64,000 bases of DNA. It comes from Ophiura sarsii. Taxonomy: Eukaryota; Echinodermata; Ophiuroidea; Amphilepidida; Ophiuridae. The notes beneath the pieces were generated by a model. It was not told the origin of the DNA, searched no databases, and saw nothing but the letters and a program-made list of their open reading frames with translations. Positions within the stretch are counted from its first letter, which is position 1; the number at the start of each line of letters is the position of its first letter. The translations under genes were made by a program, and so were the position numbers. Positions 34,186 through 45,982 of the stretch are shown in pieces. The DNA lies in assembly GCA_035610835.1 (NCBI GenBank), contig CM069455.1, positions 40,627,944 to 40,691,943 on the forward strand, read 5' to 3'.

Positions 34186-34443
34186 CTATATATTTTAGCG
34201 TATGTGCTCAACTATTTCAAGATTTTACGGTGAATTTATTGAATGGGCTAATCACGATTATACACCGAAATGGTTCCAGTCAACACTATCGCTTACTCAA
34301 TCCTCCAAACTAACGCTAAAATTGCAATAAATACACGTACGCATAGTAATGAATTTTGAACCCAACTCCGCCCAAGACATTTACTTGACGCTGTCGTAAA
34401 ATTTTCCCAATCCATGAATAGTACAGAGTTTCCGTGCACTTTT
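34186..34443. repeat. Dispersed ~255-bp repeat, copy A
   Basis: It shares long near-identical stretches with 42110-42376 in the same orientation, for example TTTCAAGATTTTACGGTGAA, CAACACTATCGCTTACTCAA and CGCCCAAGACATTTACTTGA. No terminal repeats, frame or promoter boxes are visible, so its nature is unknown. Confidence 0.85.
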
Positions 34444-35438
34444 GTAATCATTTTCTATTTTGTTATTTGCACACATTTTGAAAAACAAAATTATGTTAAT
34501 ACCAATACAATGAGAGTCGTAATTGCCGCAATTTAAAAGTCCAAATGCACACTATCAGGAATTATAACTGCACCTTGCATCAAGTAAGTTTCTAATCATA
34601 CATGTATACACAATTACATGGTGACCATCGCAACTTTTGCAATATATTTTTTAAAATTATTATTATTTTTTATTAAATCTTTATTCAATGATACATAATA
34701 TATTTATACAATAACATCAATATTTTAAGTTAACCGATGTGGAATTACTTAAATACGTTTTAATACACAGGAACCTGTTAAATGCGCGCCTTCAAACTGA
34801 ACTAATTAGCACTTAATTAAGCAATTAATTAATTAGATTTTTGGTGACAAATGATATATTATCAGATATGTGTGTTATTGATTGTAATACCTGTGCAGTT
34901 TGAGATGCCTATGAGTTATAGTTTTCAATATATAACTTAACAGACGACACTGTTTTGACCGTATTGTGTGTAGTCTCTATCCCCCCACCCCAACCGGGTC
35001 CACCCCGACCGACTATTTGCGCATTTAACGGTCCAACTCCTTTATTTTTTATCGAAATGATCTGGGGATTTATTTATTTAAAAGAGGACATAATTAGCAA
35101 CATAATGACACCCTACTTAATTCTATAGGTCAAGTACTTATCAAATAAATTAATATCTAATCACAATTAGTTTGATATGTGTGACAAGTCCACCTTATTT
35201 GATACACCAATTCACGACATATGACCAGCTGACTTGTGTGGGTAGGTGGATAATTATGATTAAATTATTCATCTTAAATGAAGCGCGGTGCAAAATAAAC
35301 ATAAACAACAGGAAGCAAATGATGATTAAGCGAGAGATTAGTATAATCCATTGTATCAGATTGTCCTTCAATTTCCTTAAGTGGAATTCATTAATACCAA
35401 GGTATAAAAGATAAGGCGATGAAAAAACAACAACTCTA
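34444..35438. other. AT-rich spacer
   Basis: No gene or element end was recognised. The frame at 35172-35414 is short and featureless. Confidence 0.35.
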
Positions 35439-35446
35439 TTCTACAG

Positions 35447-36063
35447 AAGTGGCGTAGCTACAATCAAGGAAAAAAAGGTTGGCACACTTTGTCCTAATTA
35501 CGGAAAAACCGCCCCTCTCCCCGGAGGCAATGTTGATCCAAGTCATGTTATCAGAAGCCTTGGCAGTTCCACAACATTGATTGATGGGGGAGGGGGAGGG
35601 GGAAGGATTTAAGAAAATTGGAGACTTTGCTTTCTATTAAACAGTGCTATGTCCCTAGTCTGATCTCAATTGCGAGCACAGGGATAGTTGTAATAAGTTG
35701 CTTCAAGTGTGCCAACTATTATTTTCCTTGATTGTAGGTTTTTCATATTGGAGGGGCGAGAAATAATAGTGAACCGACAAGCAAGACTGTACCAATGTGC
35801 TCTCAGCGCGCGAAAATTTGCGCTTTTACACTGATTTTGCCATGATTAAGGTACAATTTGGCAATAAACGAGTTCCTAAAAAACTCTAATTGATTGTGGG
35901 GCATATGCGCGCATAGCACGCGAAAAATGGCTAATTTTGTACTAGTTTGATCGTTATAATTCCATGATTCCCTTGTAAAATGAATCAACAGTGCTAATCT
36001 CAACCGACAGACTCATAATATTGGTGTGGCGATCGCGCCCTCGCCCTCCTGGCTACGCCACTG
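35447..36063. mobile_element. Non-autonomous hAT, CAGTGGCGTAGC family, perfect 8-bp duplication
   Basis: Ends (A)AGTGGCGTAGCTA and GGCTACGCCACTG are flanked by TTCTACAG at 35439-35446 and 36064-36071. The interior shares GAACCGACAAG, AATCTCAACCGACAG and CGCGCGAAAA words with the copy at 21347-21991. It is 617 bp with no transposase. Confidence 0.9.
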
Positions 36064-36635
36064 TTCTACAGCCACGATCGACTTTAAAAACTGGGACAAA
36101 TATTCAATACAAAAAAATGAACACGACTCAAATTTTGACAATTCTGGGACATTTCTTTCTCTCTCTTTTTTAGTTTGTCCAAAAAATCAAAAAAGGATTT
36201 GTCTTTTTACCCACATTTTAAAGTAACAAAACGAAAACCAAAAAAATAAATATACAATTTGACAATATTCATAATAAAAACATTTTGTAGTGCACATGTT
36301 CTTAGGCAACTCATGATCTATGTTTATCAGGCCAGTCATGCCAGTAACCAGGATTATTTCTGGCGTATTTTGTCAAAAAGGACCTTTTTACCATGGGAGG
36401 CCGCCCATGCGAAAATGAATTCAAGCTTTATAAAAAGATTGGAAACTTCCGGCTTTTCCTGGAATATCCAAGCTTATCCAAGCTCTGGCTAAGAGAAAAA
36501 TCCAGCCTAATTTCAAACCTTGAATATCCTGGTTTTAAGCCAGGATAAAAACTGGAAAAAGCTGGAATAAAAACAGTCCTGGCTTTTCCAAGGTATTTCG
36601 AGCTTTCTGTTCCTGGAACTACAAAAAAAGCTTGA
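36064..36635. other. Spacer with CCTGG/AAGCTT-rich degenerate repeats
   Basis: 36430-36620 repeats short words (TCCTGG, TATCCAAGCT, CCTGGCTTTTCC) without a regular period. No gene is present. Confidence 0.35.
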
Positions 36636-36639
36636 ACTC

Positions 36640-36835
36640 CAACATAATGAGCTTGGATTAGCTTGGACTTTTATAAACACATTGTAGAATCTATATATTA
36701 TTCAAAGTACAAGCTTCTTAGCAACCTTGGATTAGCTTCGACTTTTTATATAAACACATTGTGGGAAAAGTCCAAACTTCTTAGCAACCTTGGATTAGCT
36801 TGGACTATTACACATTGTGGAATCTTTATATTATT
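36640..36835. repeat. Three-copy tandem repeat (AACCTTGGATTAGCTTGGAC)
   Basis: The unit TTGGATTAGCTTGGACTTTT, followed by ATAAACACATTGT and an AAACTTCTTAGC-like stretch, recurs about every 60-70 bp from 36650 to 36830. It is non-coding despite the open frame at 36663-36851. Confidence 0.8.
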
Positions 36836-36944
36836 CAATGTTGAAATCTGATGGCTGTATGGTAGCCATTTTGGATTTTTAAAATGAAATTTTGAACTTA
36901 CTCCCCTCCCCAAAACCTATTAATGTACACACTAATTTTTGTAC

Positions 36945-37094
36945 CGCTCCGGTACAATCTATTTTTTGGAGAAACTTGGAATATATATATGATTTATGAT
37001 CAGAAAAGTAAATCTGCAAGAAATGTTTCCAATCTGCTTTCAATGTTTTGTCGAGGATTGAGGGCGTCCCCTGGAAAAGATCACATAACATACT
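36945..37094. mobile_element. AGGYATATTATGTGATC element, right part only (copy 3)
   Basis: CTTGGAATATATATATGATT, GATCAGAAAAGTAAATCTGC, GAGGGCGTCCCCTGG and AAAAGATCACATAA lead to a TTAA at 37095-37098. It matches the right halves of 13944-14166 and 14495-14868. The left end is missing. Confidence 0.75.
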
Positions 37095-37098
37095 TTAA

Positions 37099-39450
37099 TG
37101 TACGGCGTAAAATATACGTGTAACATCAAGACAAGCTATTTACGATGTGAAAGGTACCATATCTTATTTTAAAATGATAGAAATTATTATACTTGTCAAG
37201 ATAATTATGTGTAAAAGTGCCCGATCAAAGCATGATGATTTTATGATTGTTTTCGTTAATATATAATTCACTAAAATGTCCATGTTCATTTACATTGATT
37301 ATACAAGTTTATTCTCAATTGTGAATGTCGTAAAAACTTTTCGTAAAGTGAATTGGGACAGACATTTTACATGTTTTAGTCTTCAAATAGCTATTATTTT
37401 GCAACCGTAGCTTCTTTTGCAACAAGGATTTCAGCATATGGCCAAGATAATATTGCTGAGGAATACTATCAAAGAATTTCAACTAAATTCCCGAATTTAA
37501 AAAAAATATGGCTTTGCAAAACTGTCAAGGTTTTGAACCACCCTGACCACGCATACTTGGTGACAATGAAGGCATAATTCAAGAACGACAGACTGATTGT
37601 CACTAAGACCGCCGTGCATGGAGAAAACTTGTGGTCGCCTGCTCCGCAGCCGAAGGATGATGATGAGAGCGCACCACAAACATTTCTCAAAGGCTGTACA
37701 ATGAGAAAAATACAAATTATTAATATTTGTAAAAAAATATGAGAGAAACATAGAGAAACTAAGCATGAACTGCAAGCTGTCTTTGTGTATATACGATATA
37801 CGCTAAAATGACATGTAGACATAATATATTTCGTATCAAATGATTGTTAAATGCAAAAGTTGGACTTGATTCTGTATATTCATGATGGCAAAGGGGTTGA
37901 TGAGAAAAGAGGGGGGGGGGGGGGACAAAGAAAGATAACAAAAATAAACATTACAGTGAGGGGAGGGGTATGTTTGTCGGCACCAAATTTAATGTAGTTT
38001 TTAGAAGCCCGTTTAGACGGAGCCAAATTGTACCTCAATCAATACCCCCCACCCCACATCCCATATACATTGTATTGAGTCTGTCGGTTGAGATTGGTGA
38101 TTCGGTCAATAGCATTTTGTTCACGCGCAAGCACGAATCTGCCCAAAAAATGTATTAAACCTGGTTTAAAGAGACAAATGTAGGGGAGGATTGTGCAACT
38201 GGTCCAGTCAAGCATATTTCATGATATAAAAGATTAATGGGCGGGTAAACATTTACCGAATTCCTATGAAAATATCACTTTATATATATATAACATTATA
38301 ATTAATGTTTAAAAATATTTTAAGAAAAGGTCAATTACCACAAATGAAAACTTAACTTTGCGTGGACCCCATCATTGGGGCAACCGGTCCAATTGTTCAA
38401 ACACATTAAGACGGAGTTGGTCATTTTGTTTCCGGTTTTAGTTGTTTTTTGTACCAGGCATCAGTTCCACACCACGCCACGAAAACTTACGTACTTGGTG
38501 TCATTTTATCCCGTTATTCCTCTTATTGTGCCAATCGACATTGACTTAGGTAGCATCATCACGTAAAGTGTCAAAAAATATGATTTTTCAATTAATTAAC
38601 ACGGAATTGTGGGGAATTAGAGGTCGTAGGTTATCGGAATTAGAAACCAGCGAGAAATTGTGTTGTTGTGAAACGCCATCTTGGATAACGGAACGAAGGG
38701 AGTTGGACAATTATTTTGCCAATTTATTTTTTCAACGACGATATGATAGACCGCCGTTTGACTGGCAAAAAACGCTTCAGAAAAGAAATTAGGTGGCGCA
38801 CCTAACGCAAGTACACCAAATTTCAGAATCATCAGATACCATTAATCATAACCTTATTCCGCATTTCCCCTAAATTAAAAGTTGCAAATTTTCATCAAAA
38901 TCAAATTGTGGCGAATTACGAAAAAAAACCCTCATCAAAATTCGGCAGCTTTGCAAATTTTTACATGGTGACAAATTTGCGATCGATTTAATTATCTAGA
39001 TACAATCCAGTCCCTAAAATCCATATGAAATGAATAAAATCAGGTTTATTTGTGAACCAAACTTATTTCCTTGCATGAAACAGTGCTATTGTAATATCAA
39101 ACGCTGATCAGGTCGTATCTAAAATAATAAATAGGATTTCTGCACCAAAATGTTACTGTACTGTGTTACACTTAACTGAACTTAGGCTAACTTAGGTCTG
39201 AGGTTAGGTGTTATTTTTTCATTTTGCAAAAACCATATTTCCGATGTAAAATACACTTTATAGTACTACCAAATAATGGTGTGCACGTCTATTATTAGCC
39301 GGTTACTGAAGATCTTTTGGTTAAACCACACTTTTGACTCATAATTATTGAAAACAATAGCAAAATTGATCTATAAACTTGAAAAAATAGTTTTTCGAAA
39401 CAATCACAACTCTTCGAAACTCTTGCGTACTGTGACACATCTTCGAAAAG
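37099..39450. other. Gene-poor spacer
   Basis: There is no recognised gene over 2.3 kb. It contains a G13 tract (37911-37923), a TA microsatellite (38283-38292) and CTGTCGGTTGAGATTGG (38079-38095), the hAT subterminal word seen at 40.1 kb. The minus frame 37469-37822 and the plus frame 38568-38792 lack domains. Confidence 0.35.
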
Positions 39451-39453
39451 ACT

Positions 39454-39782
39454 AAAGCTGAGAACATACTCCACCTACATATACGCTCCAACGCTGTGCT
39501 CTGGCCCAACGTTACACGGTTGGCCTGCGCGTGCAGTGTTGGGCCAGCGCTGTTATCATACTTTTTACGCTCAGTGCAACGCTATCAAGTTGACCTGATT
39601 TGAACATGAGCGTTGGATGTAGTGGTCACACTCTCTCAAAAAGCGTTGATTAATCAAATTATCGTAAAACACCGCTTGCTGATGCTGATCAAGCTTTGTC
39701 AAGTTCAACCTTTTTGTAAGCTGGGGTGCGCATGTATGAGAGCGCAAGCGTTGGAGCGTAGGTGGAGTATGTTCGCAGCTTT
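39454..39782. mobile_element. TIR element with AAAGCTGAGAACATACTCCA ends
   Basis: The left end AAAGCTGAGAACATACTCCA and CGCTCCAACGCT pair with the right end AGCGTTGGAGCGTAGGTGGA and GTATGTTCGCAGCTTT. It is 329 bp with an internal palindromic TTGGCC/TGGGCCA region and no transposase. It is similar in design to 18908-19056. Confidence 0.8.
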
Positions 39783-39916
39783 ACTTCATTCCACTCGGCA
39801 CAACTGCAGAATGCTATGTTTCATAAATCCAGGCACAACTAAGATTTTTGCCATGGGCACATTTTGTTGAAGTTGGATGTTCCATATGTTTTTACCAGGG
39901 GAGAGAATTGGGGGGT

Positions 39917-39937
39917 GGGGGGGGGGGGGGGGGGGGG
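39917..39937. repeat. Poly-G tract, 21 bp
   Basis: An uninterrupted G run, preceded by GGGGGT. Confidence 0.9.
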
Positions 39938-40106
39938 TCCACTTTTGGTGATTGGCCAAAGTGGACCTTTTTACAGAAATATGGACCTTCAGTCAACTAA
40001 AGCCTTTTTTACGTTCATAAAAATCAGTGGGGAATTTGAATACATCGTAGCCAGAGGAGGGCAATTGCCCTCAAAATTAGAGTCATGTCAGTTAAGATTT
40101 GCCACT

Positions 40107-40208
40107 GTCGGTTGAGATTGGCACCGTTTGTTGTGATTTTGTCGGTTGAGATTGGCACCGTTTGTTGTGATTTTGTCGGTTGATATTGGACTGTTGGAAA
40201 TTTGGTTA
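40107..40208. repeat. 34-bp tandem repeat of GTCGGTTGAGATTGGCACCG
   Basis: Copies start at 40107, 40141 and 40175 (the third is partial). The core GTCGGTTGAGATTGGCAC is the complement of the CAATCTCAACCGAC word inside both hAT copies (21347-21991, 35447-36063). GCGTAGCCAG ends lie close by (40045, 40501). It is probably a rearranged member of the same hAT family. Confidence 0.7.
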
Positions 40209-40509
40209 TTGAATGCCAAGGTTTTTCTCTCACAGTTGCGTCAACCATGCGTCAACCTAGCTTCACCTGTGCGTAGCACGGGTTTTTGCTAGTTATTATT
40301 TTAATGTGTAAAAACGATACATGTCTCATGAAACCCATGTTTTATACAATTTTCGTGGTTAACAAGTTTTTTAGGGATCCTTTTTTATTTTTGAAATTTT
40401 GAGAAATGTGGAACATAGATAACCGGTATTTTAGTGATGCTTTTTGGACACGGTATAGGGGAATATAGGGCAACTGGTTTTTGTAATTGTATGGGCAGTA
40501 GCGTAGCCA

Positions 40510-40532
40510 GGGGGGGGGGGGGGGGGGGGGGG
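40510..40532. repeat. Poly-G tract, 23 bp, next to CAGTAGCGTAGCCAG
   Basis: The run directly follows CAGTAGCGTAGCCAG (40496-40510), a hAT-type terminus. A second run, GGGGGGG, follows a single T. Confidence 0.9.
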
Positions 40533-41328
40533 TGGGGGGGAGTGTGCCCCGTGAACAAAATGACCGGGTAAATCGGGAAGGCAAAGGAAAATTGGGAAGG
40601 CAAAGGAAGGGAAAGAAATGGAGAAGAGGAGACAAAAAGGGAAGGAAAGGGAAAAGGGTTAGAAAGGAGAAATAAAGAAATGCAAATTAGTTGGAAAATT
40701 GCAGTTTTTCACGCCGGTATGGGGTCGCAACGCCTCTAACCCCCTAACCCCCCCCCCCCCCCCCACCCCCCACCCGCTTGTCATTTTCTTACTCGAGGAA
40801 TGGATACTATTCAAATGTAAAATTAAGATTTCGCTGTGCGATAATGGCATTCTGTTTGGCAAATTCCGCATTAGTAATCATCCTGCTCTTAATTGCTTAA
40901 TAACATCATGTTGATTGCAAAATTTGCTTTATACAGAAATAGATGCAATGGTTCAAAACCGTCTTTTCAAAATATCCAACATGATGTCATTAAGTACCAT
41001 AACACTGACAAATACATGTTGGCAAAATCTTTAAAGAATACCCACAAAAACGCGGTCAGTTACGAAACTTGCCACAGTTTGCTTATTTTTTAATTCGATT
41101 ACTTTCATACTTTGGGAGGATAAACTAGATTAACAACGCTTTATACATACAACAAAATTTTATGGTTCAATGCACGCATCAAGGTCAAATAGCCGCTTCA
41201 AATCGTGCACAATGTTTTTTGACTCACCCTGTACATAATTAACGCAGCTCGAAAACACGCACAATACAACACAGTCAAGTGCGTACAGGTTGTACGCTGT
41301 GGTGTCACATTCAATGGGGAGGCCAAGC

Positions 41329-41355
41329 GGGGGGGGGGGGGGGGGGGGGGGGGGG
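41329..41355. repeat. Poly-G tract, 27 bp
   Basis: An uninterrupted G run. The long Pro or Gly stretches in frames crossing it (41160-41483 minus, 41279-41599 plus) are artefacts. A TTTTGACTCACCCTGTACA mariner-like terminus lies nearby at 41219-41236. Confidence 0.9.
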
Positions 41356-41359
41356 TACG

Positions 41360-41985
41360 AATTCATCAGACCAATTTCAAATGTTAGGTAATGTTGGCAT
41401 GACAATAAAAGGTTGTGTGTGTAGGATTTTCCTGTGGGGGTGTGGGGTGGGTTGGGGGGGGGGGGTATCCATACACCGACCACCGACTATATCTGCACCG
41501 ACCACCGACTATAAAGTGTTCATACAAAAGTATAATATAGACCATGTCACCTCAGTGTTGATCAACAACGTTAAGTGCCCGGTTCCATTCCAGTTTTAGG
41601 CAAGCTTTTGTTTGCTTGGCTGCTGTGACGTAGTAGGTGAAGAAGTATTGTTATGTCGTCCTTTAATTTAAAATGTTATAACAAAATTACAATTTGGCGT
41701 CTACATAACCGTCTGACCTCCCTACTAGACGGGATACTTATGTCTTCGTTGCAACCTTTGTTTATTGTTCAACCGTTCAGCTGTTGTAAATTCTTATAAT
41801 ATGGAATAAATCCAATGCAAAAGTATATACCTCCTTGTTTGCGCGTAATGGTTTTAATTGATTATGGTTTATGCAACATAATAGTAGGCCTATAGCACAC
41901 TAACATTTCAAATGATGGGAATTCAGCAGGATAGGTGTCATTTTAAGAATCTTGGCAACATATATAATTTAGTGCAAGAAGAATC
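41360..41985. other. Spacer, nothing recognised
   Basis: It contains a G11 run (41455-41466) and a short CACCGACCACCGACTATA duplication (41474-41511). No gene is present. Confidence 0.35.
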
Positions 41986-41992
41986 ATTTTAA

Positions 41993-42095
41993 CAATTCCA
42001 CGCGGCGGTCGTCTGCAGACGACAGTCACAAAAGTTCACAAAATGTTTCAAAAATATCAACATTATTGAATTTCATCACCATATTTGGAATCACC
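41993..42095 (-). mobile_element. CACTTTCCACGCGG element, truncated copy 9
   Basis: TTAA-CAATTCCACGCGGC begins it, then the palindrome GTCGTCTGCAGACGAC (42007-42022) and ACAAAATGTTTCAAAAAT. It breaks off near CACCATGGGTAAT, where copy A/B repeat sequence begins. The left flank matches 30900-30960 inverted. Confidence 0.75.
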
Positions 42096-42109
42096 ATGGG
42101 TAATCCATA

Positions 42110-42376
42110 TTCGATATATTCTAGGGTATGTGCTCAAGTATTTCAAGATTTTACGGTGAATTTATTGAATGGGCTAATCACGTTTATACACCGAAATGAT
42201 TCCAGTCAACACTATCGCTTACTCAATCCTCCAAACTAACGCTGAAATTGCAATAAATACACGTACGCATTAGAGTAATGAGTTTTGACCCAACTCCGCC
42301 CAAGACATTTACTTGACGCTGTCGTAACTTTTTTCCCAATCGACGAATAGTACAGAGTCTCCGTGCACTTTGATAT
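42110..42376. repeat. Dispersed ~255-bp repeat, copy B
   Basis: Direct copy of 34186-34443 with scattered substitutions and small indels. It abuts the truncated miniature element. No coding or structural feature explains the conservation. Confidence 0.85.
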
Positions 42377-42965
42377 TAGTCTCCCTTAATGAGAAAAAAT
42401 ACCCGCCTTTCTAATTTCAAATGTTTAATGGTCCGTTCATTCTCCCCAGTATTGAAGCAGCCTCTGCATACTCCACGCCTGTTCGCGTATTATTATTAAC
42501 AGGACGACCTCAATGTTCGCCTTACCGAAATAACCAATATTGATTCCTCCCAAGTTGTAAGAAATAATTCTGTCCTGCTCGAGCTACGTAGCTTTAACCA
42601 CGCAGATCGATTCATACTTCTTCGCTGAACGTTGTCGATGCTAGTCTTTTACAACAACTTTGCGTATTGCGAAGATTTGTGCACACAATACATACGCCAT
42701 GGCAAAAGACTAGCGTCGGCAGACGTAAGGTTGATGAAGTCTAACGTGTGTTCGTATTAAATTCTGTGTAAAAGCAAATGAATCTCTCTTTCGCTACAAG
42801 AAAAATATGATTTTATTTTTTTATATTATTTTTTATCATGAGAAAATTGAAATAGTAGCCTACTATAGAAGCATTTTAATCAGATAAAATTACACTTTAA
42901 GAAAATGTATGATATTGAAAAAATGATAATTTTTAGGGGCACTACTTTTTGCTTAAAATTGGTGG
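42377..42965. other. Spacer
   Basis: TAGTCTTTTACAACAACTTT near 42642 and GGCAAAAGACTAGCGTCGGC near 42701 give a loose inverted pair around GACTAG. No gene is present. Confidence 0.3.
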
Positions 42966-44035
42966 TACCATTTCAACGCGAGAGAAATTTTAGTCGTCAA
43001 ATATGTTTCCGTTTCACCGATTCGTCATAATAATGTGATACGTAACTCAAAATCTGATATCGCATCCAAATAAAAATAATATGAGCACAATTCTGCATTT
43101 GGCCTAGGCCGGAGCTGGAATATCGGTTATCACTATCATTTCAACGCGAGAGAAATTTTAGTCGTCAAATATGTTTCCGTTTCACCGATTCATCATAATA
43201 AAGTGATACGTAACTCAAAATCTTATATCGCATCCAAATAAAAATAATATGAGCACAATTCTGGATTTGGCCTAGGCCGGAGCTGGAATATCGGTTATCC
43301 CTACCATTTCAACGCGAGAGAAATTTTAGTCGTCAAATATGTTTCCGTTTCACCGATTCGTCATAATAATGTGATACGTAACTCAAAATCTGATATCGCA
43401 TCCAAATAAAAATAATATGAGCACAATTCTGCATTTGGCCTAGGCCGGAGCTGGAATATCGGTTATCCCTATCATTTCAACGCGAGAGAAATTTTAGTCG
43501 TCAAATATGTTTCCGTTTCACCGATTCATCATAATAAAGTGATACGTAACTCAAAATCTTATATCGCATCCAAATAAAAATAATATGAGCACAATTCTGG
43601 ATTTGGCCCGGAGCTGGAATATCGGTTATCCCTACCATTTCAACGCGAGAGAAATTTAATCGTCAAATATGTTTCCGTTTCATCGATTCGTCATAATAAT
43701 ATGATACGTAACTCAAAATCTGATATCGCATCCAAATAAAAATAATATGAGCACAATTCTGGATTTGTCCTAGGCCGGAGCTGGAATATCGGTTATACCT
43801 ACCATTTCAACGCGAGAGAAATTTTAGTCGTCAAATATGTTTCCGTTTCACCGATTCGTCATACGTAACTCAAAATCTGATATCGAATCAAAAAAATAAT
43901 AATATGAGCACAATTCTGCATTTGGCCTAGGCCGGAGCTGGAATATCGGTTATCCCTACCATTTCAACGCGAGAGAAATTTTAGTCGTCAAATATGTTTC
44001 CGTTTCACCGATTCGTCATAATACTAATGTTATAC
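42966..44035. repeat. 168-bp satellite, 6.4 units with dimeric pattern
   Basis: The unit runs from TTTCAACGCGAGAGAAATTT through GTTTCCGTTTCACCGATTCG and AATATGAGCACAATTCTG to GGAGCTGGAATATCGGTTAT. Unit starts are 42971, 43139, 43307, 43475, 43638, 43805 and 43962. Units 1 and 3 share ATTCGTC/AATGTGATA/CTGATATC/TGCATTT, while 2 and 4 share ATTCATC/AAAGTGATA/CTTATATC/GGATTT. This gives a 336-bp higher-order repeat, and later units carry indels. Most units contain GGCCTAGGCC. Confidence 0.95.
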
Positions 44036-45225
44036 GTACGTAAATGAACAAAGAACATAATTCCTTCTAAGGCATTTGTATACAGTGTCTGTTGACGTAA
44101 TTATTGTGTCTTTTAATGTTATTTGAAGTATTTATTGTTTTCCTTAAAAGGGATCTAGCAGTGATAAAATGTTTTTAAAAGTCCCCCCGTCCTAATTGGT
44201 GCATATCCCTTTTATCTATAAATTAGCGATCAAACAGCCGTGCGCCGCGCCAGAAACAAAATTTAATGCACAGCCGTCGCCATTTTAAAAGCGCGCCCAA
44301 CTAGTGTTTCATTACGCTGATATCGATCAATTTGGATATCACTTCCAAATATGGCAAACAAAAGAGTAAGGTGGAAACTGAGGTCCTGTAAATCGGACTT
44401 TTTCGTATATACGCGAACAGGTGTGACTCCCGTCGTTATAGGCATTTCGCGACTTCAAGTTGAAGTAATACAACTTTCGTCCATTTAACGTTGACGGACG
44501 CTTAACGACGGGAGGTTTTTTCTTCTTTAAAAACAGTGTCCTGTATTGTTTTGAATTCGAAGCCATACCAGTGCTAACTATAAAAAGATAATTGATGACG
44601 AAAGGTACTAAGAAACTATTGAAAACAGAAATAACTAGAGACTGCACAGGTGTGTACCGCATTATGCCTATCTAACCCATCCGATTTTGAATAGTATATC
44701 TCCTCAAAGTTATTTTCCTCCAAAAGATCACATTCACAGTTATATCGAGTGAAGGGCGAGTTAGCCAGGCGCGTCCACGCACCGCGTTTTCGGTTTGTGG
44801 TCCGCGCGATTACAATGACGCACTGAAATCAAAAACATGACGGGCGTGCAGTAACCCATCACGCTCCAGCAATCGGACGCATAAATAAATAGGGCGTCTT
44901 TGCTGTATACTAGGGCAACACGTAGAGTCAAGATTGGAATAAAGAGACAAGGAAGCACTACGGTATCGAATGCTTTGAGCTATCAGTTTGCCGACCCTAG
45001 ACCACAAAGCCAACCTTACCCGCATAATGCATCACCCGTCCAAGTGTGTATATTCGCGGGAATTTTGAATAGGTGAATCAATACGTTGTGGAATCGTGAT
45101 ATACAGACTATAGAGGAAGGGACAATCAAGTAGATCGATTCTCAAAGTACCCGCCACAAATCCATGGTCCTATGATCGTTTCACAGGTAGCTGTTGCGAT
45201 TAATTACGGTTAATGTTAATTAAGG
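44036..45225. other. Gene-poor spacer
   Basis: Frames at 44263-44662 (minus) and 44761-45025 (minus) show no family feature. No repeats or element ends were recognised. Confidence 0.3.
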
Positions 45226-45375
45226 GGATGAACACGTGGATGAACGCACGTGCTCGGAGGCGGTCAGAAGGCGAGCGTCCGGGGTGGCGCTGTTTAAATG
45301 ATCATATCGTAAACTCTTTTAGCCCTATTTTACGTGTAATCCAATGTGCCCTTGTAAATAGTATAGCGGCAAATA
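45226..45375 (-). mobile_element. Inverted, deleted copy of the 32638-33109 element
   Basis: GGAGGCGGTCAGAAGGCGAG, GGTGGCGCTGTTTAAATGAT and CATATCGTAAA, then GTGTAATCCAATG, match the reverse complement of 32640-32920. About 100 bp is missing internally. The terminal repeats are not both preserved. Confidence 0.75.
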
Positions 45376-45980
45376 GATTGCACACAGTGGGTACGGGTAC
45401 ATAGGAATACATAGCAGATCTATTATAAAGTTGAATAGAAATAGAGATTTAGTTAACGATGTCGATCGCGTTGTGTATCTTCCTCCTCTTTTGTCCAAGA
45501 GTCAAGTAAGTGGCAACACCATAAAGTACGGTATTCTAAAAAGGGCAGAACACTATCATATCTTGAGGAAAAAACCCGCCGAATTTTAGTCCATTGTTTT
45601 GTTTTCTATGAGACGTCCAGCAAAATCTGAAAGCCACAAATATCGTGCATGCACTTTCCCGCAAAACGACCTTTCCAAAATGATTTCATAATTATCCCTT
45701 GGTGCTACATCCAACAGAATTATTCGATTGAAGGACATTGTATTGTTCTGTAACGCCTGTAGACGATTTTAATTAATTAGTTTATTTGCTATACTAATCC
45801 GGTGTTGAGGTGTTACGGCTCCTTAATTAGTTCCAGTACATTAATTTGCATTTGACTGGAAGACATAATGTTCATAATAATACTTGATTGTCATCACAAA
45901 TTCGTCTCGATTATATATCTATAGGGTTATGACATTTGACAGGAGGCCACTCATCTTCGGATGTGAAGTTTGTATGTATT
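45376..45980. other. Spacer upstream of the fold-back
   Basis: AT-rich, with no supportable gene or repeat. Confidence 0.3.
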
Positions 45981-45982
45981 AT

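Noticed and set aside
37469..37822. 117-residue minus-strand frame
   Set aside because: No recognisable motif, no splice context, AT-rich background frame.
40342..41599. Pro-rich and Gly-rich frames
   Set aside because: Produced by long G/C homopolymers.
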